From an uncultured Prevotella sp. (GTDB lineage: Bacteria > Bacteroidota > Bacteroidia > Bacteroidales > Bacteroidaceae): a stretch of DNA of 58,818 nt. Shown in pieces: positions 45,371-51,326 of this stretch (its first letter is position 1; every line of letters starts with the position of its first letter). The stretch is from positions 1-58,818 of the forward strand of contig UQFS01000023.1 of assembly GCA_900540375.1 (NCBI GenBank), read 5' to 3'. The position numbers and the translations under genes were made by a program. The notes beneath the pieces were generated by a model that saw only the letters and a list, made by a program, of their open reading frames with translations, was not told the origin of the DNA and searched no databases.

Positions 45371-46147
45371 ATGATGAGTTTACAATTCTTAGGAGAACTT
45401 CTGTTCTGTATATTGTTATTAGCCATACCGTTTGTATTGGACAATATACTAAAACTCAATATCAGTGATAAGTTGTTGAAAGGGAGTATCAGTCTGCTGG
45501 TACTGATTGCCATCTATGGCACCTTCCTCTCTTTTGCAATTTGGCAAAATCATCTTTGGCTTACCATATTAGCAGCCTTCATTGTAGTTGTAGTGACATG
45601 TATATGGGCCCTGCTCCGGTTTCATCTCAAACTACGACGGTTGCTACTCCCATCTCTCATAGGCTTACTGGTGGTCATGCTGTTTTTTGCCCCTATATCA
45701 GCCTTGCTCATCACGCCCTTTCCGCAGTCTTTCTCACCTCAATATTTTCTTCCTGTTGTATGTCTGCTGTCTGGCTCTATATCGTATAACATGGTTCGTG
45801 GTATTCGCAAATATTATGTTGGATTGCAGAATCATGCTGCCCTATACAATTATTTATTGGGCAATGGTTGCACGCATCATCAAGCAGTAGCCTACTTTCT
45901 TCGTCGTTCTTTGCAAAGCACCACATTGTGGGTGCTTCGGCGTATATCCATCACCATGCTCACCGCATCTCCACTTTTGCTGTTAGTTTTGGTGTGGTCT
46001 GGAGTGCCTGTCCTAAAAGCGACAACCCTTAACTTCATGTTTTTCTTCGCAGTTCTTTCTGGTTCTCAGCTCTCACTATTTCTCTCTTTGTGGATTGCCC
46101 GGCGCTACACTTTTGACGAGTACAGCCGTCTTCAGCCAGTCGCGTAA
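45371..46147 (+). CDS. fetB: FetB/YbbM-type ABC permease (UPF0014)
   Basis: The 258-residue protein has seven membrane helices and matches the FetB/YbbM family: KLNISDKLLKGSISLLVL near the start, then GSISYNMVRGIRKYYVGLQNH near 138-158 and ATTLNFMFFFAVLSGSQLSL near the end. In E. coli FetAB lowers free iron and protects against peroxide. It is the last gene of the rlmD operon and is paired with the degenerate FetA-like ATPase. Its last 72 bases overlap the 3' end of the gene on the other strand. Either of the first two Met codons could be the start. Confidence 0.85.
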   Translation: MMSLQFLGELLFCILLLAIPFVLDNILKLNISDKLLKGSISLLVLIAIYGTFLSFAIWQNHLWLTILAAFIVVVVTCIWALLRFHLKLRRLLLPSLIGLLVVMLFFAPISALLITPFPQSFSPQYFLPVVCLLSGSISYNMVRGIRKYYVGLQNHAALYNYLLGNGCTHHQAVAYFLRRSLQSTTLWVLRRISITMLTASPLLLLVLVWSGVPVLKATTLNFMFFFAVLSGSQLSLFLSLWIARRYTFDEYSRLQPVA

Positions 46148-47032
46148 CACGCCTGCATATTGGTTTTGAGAATCTGCAACCATCACTAATACGCGTTTGC
46201 CCCCTACTAATTGGGGGCCAAGGCACATTCCTTCGTAGTTGGCGAAGCTATGATCAAAGAGTTTCATATTGGTCTGCCACTGTGCGAGCAGAGTCTTCTC
46301 AGACGTAAGGATGTTGTAGCAAAACAACTTGCACTTGACAAATGCTCCCAATTTCATTTTTGGAACATAAGCTTCACGCTCTAACACCAAGAGGCTGTCA
46401 GCACTAAAAGCACACAATGAAGGTACGCCAAACGTGTAGAAAGCGCCTTCATGCGGCGAAATGCTTGCAGTATCCATCTTATAGGGAATAACACGGTTGA
46501 CTTTCATGATGCTGTCAATCTCTAGTAATCTTATTGGTACAGTTTCGTTGCATGTCCAAAGATGGTGGTTTTCCTTGCAGTACGTCAGAGCTTCCAACCC
46601 TTCGTTTCCTGGCAGATGCCCCAAAGAGTCCGGCCAGGCTGCGACACGTCCGGTATAACGTCCTTGCCTATCAAATTCAACGATGTGGTTGTCAGCTTCA
46701 CCACTTACCATCAGAGTGCCTCGATCAGGTAAGTAAGCTATTCCTTCATCGTCTCTCCTTGGTTTTTCAGATCCATAGAATCCTAAAATCTTGGCAGATC
46801 GTATAGCACCTGTAATAGAATCAAGTTGGATGTCGAAAACAAAATAACCGTCATGGTCACTTTTATCGCTAACCACCGCATATTGTGTCCCCCCTAACCA
46901 AGCAATGCCACTGTAATTACCTGCAGGAATTGTCTCTTTGAACTGTTGCTGAGGATTGAGTGAGATGGTGATTTGTGATCGAGCAGATACCGCCATCAAT
47001 AATATAAGGACCAATGCCAGAATGTATCTCAT
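46076..47032 (-). CDS. Secreted esterase-like / phytase-like beta-propeller protein
   Basis: The 318-residue protein has a signal peptide (1-19, ending SARSQ) and a beta-propeller region resembling the phytase-like esterase family (PF13449): GNYSGIAWLGGTQYAVVSDKSD split over 40-62, RRDDEGIAYLPDRG near 93-106, NEGLEALTYC near 147-156 and SPHEGAFYTFG near 192-202. The D-D-E-G and N-E-G-L-E motifs of that family are visible. Substrate unknown; periplasmic or secreted. It ends in a 72-base tail-to-tail overlap with fetB. Confidence 0.8.
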   Translation of the reverse strand: MRYILALVLILLMAVSARSQITISLNPQQQFKETIPAGNYSGIAWLGGTQYAVVSDKSDHDGYFVFDIQLDSITGAIRSAKILGFYGSEKPRRDDEGIAYLPDRGTLMVSGEADNHIVEFDRQGRYTGRVAAWPDSLGHLPGNEGLEALTYCKENHHLWTCNETVPIRLLEIDSIMKVNRVIPYKMDTASISPHEGAFYTFGVPSLCAFSADSLLVLEREAYVPKMKLGAFVKCKLFCYNILTSEKTLLAQWQTNMKLFDHSFANYEGMCLGPQLVGGKRVLVMVADSQNQYAGVLRDWLKTAVLVKSVAPGNPQREK

Positions 47033-47074
47033 AAAAATATCTTTTCATTAATAAACGCAAATTTCATCAGAATA

Positions 47075-47106
47075 TTTGGTGATACGGAATGAATCTTGTA
47101 AATTTG
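47075..47106 (+). promoter_or_regulatory. Promoter of the structured RNA and ribE
   Basis: TTTG at 47075-47078, 20 bases, TAAATTTG at 47099-47106. This exact match places the transcript start near 47113, about 16 bases before the closing stem of the structured RNA and 310 bases before ribE. Confidence 0.75.
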
Positions 47107-47128
47107 CAGAAGAAATGGAGAAAACAAT

Positions 47129-47314
47129 AAGGGGTTGTTTCGGTTCGATCGGGATACTCATCAAATTACAATGAAAACCGGGATTTCTTCTCTTGTTGAT
47201 GGCGGGCCACAATGTTGCGAAAGCAGCAGCTGTAAAGCCGGTGGATTACAAAGGCAGGGAGGACCCACAACTTTTATAGCTGGAGTTTTCATCACATCAT
47301 CGTTGCAACCCCTT
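47129..47314 (+). ncRNA. Structured leader RNA (candidate riboswitch or small RNA) before ribE
   Basis: The element is closed by a 9-bp stem, AAGGGGTTG (47129-47137) with CAACCCCTT (47306-47314). Inside are long-range helices CGAT/ATCG (47146-47149 with 47299-47302), ATGAAAAC/GTTTTCAT (47171-47178 with 47285-47292) and CAGCT plus AAAG (47227-47237) with CTTT plus AGCTG (47271-47282). It also has hairpins TTGATGG-CGGG-CCACAA (47196-47212), GTTGC-GAAA-GCAGC with a GNRA loop (47214-47227) and GTGG/CCAC (47241-47268). It does not carry the conserved FMN riboswitch boxes. A loose B12-box-like stretch at 47252-47268 is too weak to classify it. Confidence 0.75.
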
Positions 47315-47321
47315 TCCATAC

Positions 47322-47365
47322 GGAGAATGGCGCGTAGGCAATGGTCTCGCGTATTCTCCTTTTTT
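47322..47365 (+). terminator. Intrinsic terminator between the structured RNA and ribE
   Basis: GGAGAAT (47322-47328) pairs with ATTCTCC (47353-47359), extended inward by GGCGCG/CGCG, and is followed by six T. It lies 8 bases after the closing stem of the RNA and 59 bases before ribE, the arrangement of an attenuator. Confidence 0.9.
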
Positions 47366-47424
47366 ATTCCTAATCAGTAGACTTAGGAAAGTAACATTCA
47401 TAATTAACAAATAGGAGACAAATT

Positions 47425-48027
47425 ATGTTTAGCGGTATTGTTGAAGAAATGGCCACCGTCAAAGCCATCACACAAGATCAGGAAAATATAAATCTCACAC
47501 TTAGTTGCTCTTTCACGCATGAGTTGAAAATCGACCAAAGCGTTTCACACAATGGCGTTTGTCTGACTGTGGTAGACTTGAAGGATGACTGCTATACAGT
47601 GACAGCCATGAAAGAGACATTGGACCGTTCCAACCTTGGATTATTAAAGGTGGGCGATGCTGTCAATGTTGAGCGATCAATGATGATGAACGGACGACTT
47701 GACGGACACATCGTTCAAGGTCATGTCGACGAGACAGCTGTTTGCACAAATATAGAAGATGCTGACGGGTCGGCCTATTTTACCTTTAAGTATCAAAATA
47801 ATCCTGAGATGGCCCGCCGTGGCTACTTCACTGTAGATAAAGGTTCTGTTACTGTCAACGGTGTTTCTCTTACCGTGTGTGATCCAACAGACGACAGTTT
47901 CCGTGTAGCTATTATCCCTTATACACGGCAAAATACCAATTTCCGGGACATAAAGGTTGGCAGTGTCATCAATCTTGAATTTGATATCATAGGTAAGTAT
48001 ATCGCACGACTAAGACATTTCGAATAA
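47425..48027 (+). CDS. ribE: Riboflavin synthase, alpha subunit
   Basis: The 200-residue enzyme has the two lumazine-binding repeats of riboflavin synthase and dismutates 6,7-dimethyl-8-ribityllumazine to riboflavin. The N-terminal MFSGIVEE, SVSHNGVCLTVVDL near 37 and GSVTVNGVSLTVCD near 136 are the repeat signatures. A good ribosome site (AGGAGAC) precedes the ATG. No promoter is visible between it and the upstream terminator, so transcription probably depends on readthrough from 47113. Other rib genes are not nearby. Confidence 0.95.
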   Translation: MFSGIVEEMATVKAITQDQENINLTLSCSFTHELKIDQSVSHNGVCLTVVDLKDDCYTVTAMKETLDRSNLGLLKVGDAVNVERSMMMNGRLDGHIVQGHVDETAVCTNIEDADGSAYFTFKYQNNPEMARRGYFTVDKGSVTVNGVSLTVCDPTDDSFRVAIIPYTRQNTNFRDIKVGSVINLEFDIIGKYIARLRHFE

Positions 48028-48076
48028 CCTTCATCTGTACTATCTTGGACATCCGTTTACATTTAACAAAATAGAA

Positions 48077-48117
48077 TTAAGCCTCGTCCGACACAATGGT
48101 GTAGGAACGAGGCTTAA
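48077..48117. terminator. Bidirectional terminator between ribE and proS
   Basis: An 11-bp perfect stem, TTAAGCCTCGT with ACGAGGCTTAA, lies between the convergent genes with T- and A-rich flanks. Confidence 0.8.
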
Positions 48118-48137
48118 TTTATTTATGGCGAGCTAAA

Positions 48138-49619
48138 TTAGTATGCTCTTGCGATGATGACACGATATTTGGCAGGTTTACCACTTACCATGTCAACACC
48201 TGGTGTCTGCTCATAAGCGAATGGAACACAACGGATGGTAGCCTGTGTATCTTCTTTGATCTTGGCCTCTGTCTCGGGAGTACCGTCCCAGTGGCAAAGG
48301 AAGAAACCACCATCTTTAATACGCTCCTTAAACTCTTCGTAGTTGTCACATTCGTAAACATGTGCATCACGGTACTTGCGAGCCTTTTCAAAGACGTTCT
48401 TCTGAATATCATCAAGCAGGTTCTTCACACGCTCTACAATGCCGTCAAAGCTGACATTCTCTTTCTCCAAAGTGTCACGACGCATCACCTCGATCGTATT
48501 GTTCTCTAAGTCACGTTCACCCATTACCAGTCTTACAGGCACACCCTTGAGCTCATAGTCGGCGAACTTAAATCCTGGGCGTTTGTTGTCTGCATCATCA
48601 TACTTCACACTGATGCCTAACTCGTCAAACTTATCCATGACAGGCTTCAGTTTTTCAGTGATAGCAGCAAGTTGCTCTTTATTCTTCGTAATAGGCACAA
48701 TGACGACCTGTATAGGAGCCAACTTTGGAGGCAACACCAATCCGTTATCATCTGAGTGAACCATGATAAGTGCACCCATCAGGCGAGTAGAAACGCCCCA
48801 TGAAGTAGCCCATACATACTCAGGCTTGTTCTCCTTATTCAGGAAAGTGACATCGAAACTCTTTGCAAAGTTTTGACCAAGGAAGTGGCTGGTACCACTT
48901 TGTAGAGCCTTACCGTCTTGCATCATTGCCTCGATCGTATAGGTTTCCAAAGCTCCGGCGAAGCGCTCTGTCTCACTCTTGACCCCTTGGATAACGGGTA
49001 CACCCATCCAGTTCTCGACAAAGTCAGCATATACCTTGAGCATCTTCTGAGCCTCAGCCTGTGCTTCCTCGGAAGTTGCGTGGGCCGTATGACCTTCTTG
49101 CCACAAAAACTCGGAAGTACGCAGGAATGGACGCGTACGCATCTCCCAACGCATTACATTACACCACTGGTTACACATGATAGGCAGGTCACGCCAAGAA
49201 TGTATCCAGTTTTTATAGGTATGCCAGATCATTGTCTCTGAAGTAGGACGGATGATCAGCTCCTCATCGAGTTTTGCAGCTGGATCCACAATGATATCCT
49301 TTCCATCATCACTGGTCTTCAGTCGATAATGAGTAACCACAGCACTTTCTTTGGCGAAGCCCTTTACATGCTCAGCCTCACGAGCAAAGAAGCTCTTCGG
49401 GATAAGCAATGGGAAATAGGCATTCTGCACTCCTTGCTTTTTAAACATCTTGTCGAGCACAACTTGCATTTTTTCCCAAATGGCATAGCCATATGGCTTG
49501 ATAATCATACAGCCACGCACAGGTGCAGTCTCAGCCAGGTCTGCCTTCATCACCAAGTCGTTGTACCACTGGCTATAGTTGTCAGCTCGCTTGGTCAATT
49601 CTTTCAGTTCTTTAGCCAT
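48138..49619 (-). CDS. proS: Prolyl-tRNA synthetase, archaeal/eukaryotic-like (ProS type 3)
   Basis: The 493-residue class II synthetase lacks the editing insertion of the E. coli type and has the archaeal/eukaryotic layout: motif 1 PYGYAIWEKMQ near 43, motif 2 FLRTSEFLWQEGHTAH near 160, motif 3 GVSTRLMGALI near 280, an anticodon-binding domain (about 300-400) and a C-terminal zinc-type domain remnant. The RPTSETMIWHTYKNW signature is near 126-140. It charges tRNA-Pro. It is monocistronic with its own promoter. Confidence 0.95.
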   Translation of the reverse strand: MAKELKELTKRADNYSQWYNDLVMKADLAETAPVRGCMIIKPYGYAIWEKMQVVLDKMFKKQGVQNAYFPLLIPKSFFAREAEHVKGFAKESAVVTHYRLKTSDDGKDIIVDPAAKLDEELIIRPTSETMIWHTYKNWIHSWRDLPIMCNQWCNVMRWEMRTRPFLRTSEFLWQEGHTAHATSEEAQAEAQKMLKVYADFVENWMGVPVIQGVKSETERFAGALETYTIEAMMQDGKALQSGTSHFLGQNFAKSFDVTFLNKENKPEYVWATSWGVSTRLMGALIMVHSDDNGLVLPPKLAPIQVVIVPITKNKEQLAAITEKLKPVMDKFDELGISVKYDDADNKRPGFKFADYELKGVPVRLVMGERDLENNTIEVMRRDTLEKENVSFDGIVERVKNLLDDIQKNVFEKARKYRDAHVYECDNYEEFKERIKDGGFFLCHWDGTPETEAKIKEDTQATIRCVPFAYEQTPGVDMVSGKPAKYRVIIARAY

Positions 49620-49712
49620 TTTAATAAGTTGATCAGAGCAGAATAGGGAATTGCCTACATCAAGATAGGCATTTTCCTCTCTGCAAAATTTATTATTTGC
49701 TTAATTTTGCCA

Positions 49713-49720
49713 CAAAGTTA
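49713..49720 (-). promoter_or_regulatory. -7 promoter box for proS
   Basis: TAACTTTG on the minus strand, 94 bases before proS. It gives a rather long leader. Confidence 0.45.
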
Positions 49721-49765
49721 CGAAAAAAATATCGGATAGCTCTCGCACAAAGCGAAAAAAAGAGT

Positions 49766-49773
49766 TACCTTTG
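49766..49773 (+). promoter_or_regulatory. -7 promoter box for the OmpA lipoprotein gene
   Basis: TACCTTTG 43 bases before the start codon fits TAnnTTTG; the -33 box is unclear. Confidence 0.5.
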
Positions 49774-49816
49774 CAGTAGAAAAAGATCAACCAACAAAAT
49801 TTAAAACATTAGTGAT

Positions 49817-50485
49817 ATGAAAAAGATTACATTAGCAACAATGGGATTGTGCATGCTGACCATCACTAGCTGCGGCACAAGTCAGGGCAATGGTGCTTTG
49901 ATCGGCACCGGTGCAGGCGCTGCTTTAGGCGCAATTGTCGGTAAGATCGCTGGCAATACAGCTGTAGGTGCAGCTATTGGAGGTGCAGTGGGCGCTGGCA
50001 CTGGTGCCATCATCGGTCGTCATATGGACAAAGTGAAAGCAGAAGCAGCAGCTAAAGTTCAGAATGCTAAGGTGGAGGAAGTTACAGACGCTAACGGCTT
50101 GAAAGCTGTCAAGCTGACTTTTGACAGTGGCCTTCAGTTCGACCTGAACAAGTCTACACTGCGTGCAGCAGCCAAGAAAGACTTAATTAACTTTGCTTCT
50201 GTATTGAAGCATAACACTGATTGCCTTGTAGATATTCAGGGATATACCGACGCTACAGGTGGTGACAAGATCAATATGCCATTGAGTCAGTCGCGTGCCC
50301 AGGCAGTGAGCAGCTATCTAGTTTCTCAGGGAGTCTCTTCCAGCCAGTTCAAGAATGTTGCCGGCTACGGCAGTCAGAATCCTATCGTTGACAAGACTGT
50401 CGCCCCTCAGAACCGCCGTGTGGAGGTCTATCTCTATGCCAGCCCTGAAATGGTGCAGAAGGCAGAGAACGGAACTCTGAAATAA
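49817..50485 (+). CDS. OmpA-family lipoprotein with glycine-zipper
   Basis: The 222-residue protein has a lipoprotein signal peptide with lipobox TITSC (Cys19), a Gly/Ala-rich glycine-zipper stretch (about 26-68) and a C-terminal OmpA peptidoglycan-binding domain (about 95-215; DIQGYTDATGG, SQSRAQAVSSYL and NRRVEVYL). It anchors the outer membrane to peptidoglycan, like Pal and YiaD. It is followed by a strong terminator that abuts mtgA. Confidence 0.93.
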   Translation: MKKITLATMGLCMLTITSCGTSQGNGALIGTGAGAALGAIVGKIAGNTAVGAAIGGAVGAGTGAIIGRHMDKVKAEAAAKVQNAKVEEVTDANGLKAVKLTFDSGLQFDLNKSTLRAAAKKDLINFASVLKHNTDCLVDIQGYTDATGGDKINMPLSQSRAQAVSSYLVSQGVSSSQFKNVAGYGSQNPIVDKTVAPQNRRVEVYLYASPEMVQKAENGTLK

Positions 50486-50534
50486 GTTAATAACAAAGAA
50501 TATTGTTTTTGCAATATCATTTGCAGAATAAATA

Positions 50535-50572
50535 GGGGATGCAGGCTCATTAGGGGTCGGCATCCCCCTTTT
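50535..50572 (+). terminator. Intrinsic terminator after the OmpA lipoprotein
   Basis: GGGGATGC (50535-50542) pairs with GCATCCCC (50560-50567), then CTTTT. It ends 3 bases before the mtgA start, so mtgA has no room for a free ribosome site. Confidence 0.75.
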
Positions 50573-50575
50573 GGC

Positions 50576-51295
50576 ATGAATAGATTCAAGAAAATCCTTC
50601 GCTGGGGTGTCAGTCTTTTCTTTGCATCCTCTATATTGGCTGTCATCACTTACCGCTTCATTCCGGTCTACATCACACCGCTGATGGTTATCCGCTGCTT
50701 TCAAAATGGTAGTCTGACGATGCATCATCAATGGAAACCACTTGACGAAATGTCTCCTCACATGCCAGTGGCAGTGATGTCAAGTGAGGACAGCCGTTTC
50801 CTCTTACATCACGGTTTTGACTTCAATGCCATTGGCAGTGCTGCCGAGCGCAACCTCAAGCACAAGCATGGTAAAAAGTTTGGTGCCAGTACCATCTCTC
50901 AGCAGACTGCCAAGAATGTGTTTCTGTGGCCAGGACGATCATGGGTCAGAAAAGGATTTGAGGTTTATTTCACGGCCCTCATCGAACTTTTCTGGAGCAA
51001 ACAGCGCATCATGGAAGTCTATCTCAACAGTATTGAAATGGGCGACGGCATCTATGGCGTAGAAGCATGCGCTAACTACAATTTTGGAAAAGATGCAAAA
51101 GATCTGTCGCGTGCAGACTGCGCCCTGATCGCTGCTACGCTCCCCAATCCACGCAAATTCTCCTCGAAATACCCAAGTGGATATATGCGCCTGCGTCAAC
51201 GCCAGATTATGGCCAATATGCGCTACATACCGTCCTTCCCTAAAGAAGGCGAAGACTACGATCCAAAGACTGCCGTAGGATCCACTTACCGTTGA
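50576..51295 (+). CDS. mtgA: Monofunctional peptidoglycan glycosyltransferase
   Basis: The 239-residue GT51 enzyme polymerises lipid II into glycan strands. It has a membrane anchor (about 12-32) and the catalytic Glu71 in SSEDSRFLLHHGFD, GASTISQQTAKNVF (103-116) and RIMEVYLNSIEMGDGIYGVEA as two adjoining motifs (145-165). The start is fixed by the membrane anchor: later Met codons would cut it off. It begins 3 bases after a terminator, so expression may need readthrough or another promoter. pcrA follows 31 bases on. Confidence 0.93.
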   Translation: MNRFKKILRWGVSLFFASSILAVITYRFIPVYITPLMVIRCFQNGSLTMHHQWKPLDEMSPHMPVAVMSSEDSRFLLHHGFDFNAIGSAAERNLKHKHGKKFGASTISQQTAKNVFLWPGRSWVRKGFEVYFTALIELFWSKQRIMEVYLNSIEMGDGIYGVEACANYNFGKDAKDLSRADCALIAATLPNPRKFSSKYPSGYMRLRQRQIMANMRYIPSFPKEGEDYDPKTAVGSTYR

Positions 51296-51326
51296 ACATT
51301 CATCGCACTCGACCAAACATTAGAAT

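Noticed and set aside
47129..47314. FMN riboswitch, tmRNA or cobalamin riboswitch
   Set aside because: The 5' end (GGGGTTG, then TTCGATCGGGAT) looks like tmRNA, but there is no T arm, tag frame or CCA-type 3' end and the length is half. FMN boxes are absent. The B12-box-like stretch at 47252-47268 matches only loosely.
47136..47381. 81-residue frame starting with TTG over the structured RNA
   Set aside because: It has no ribosome site, runs through the closing stem and the terminator, and its codons follow the RNA helices; the RNA reading explains the sequence better.
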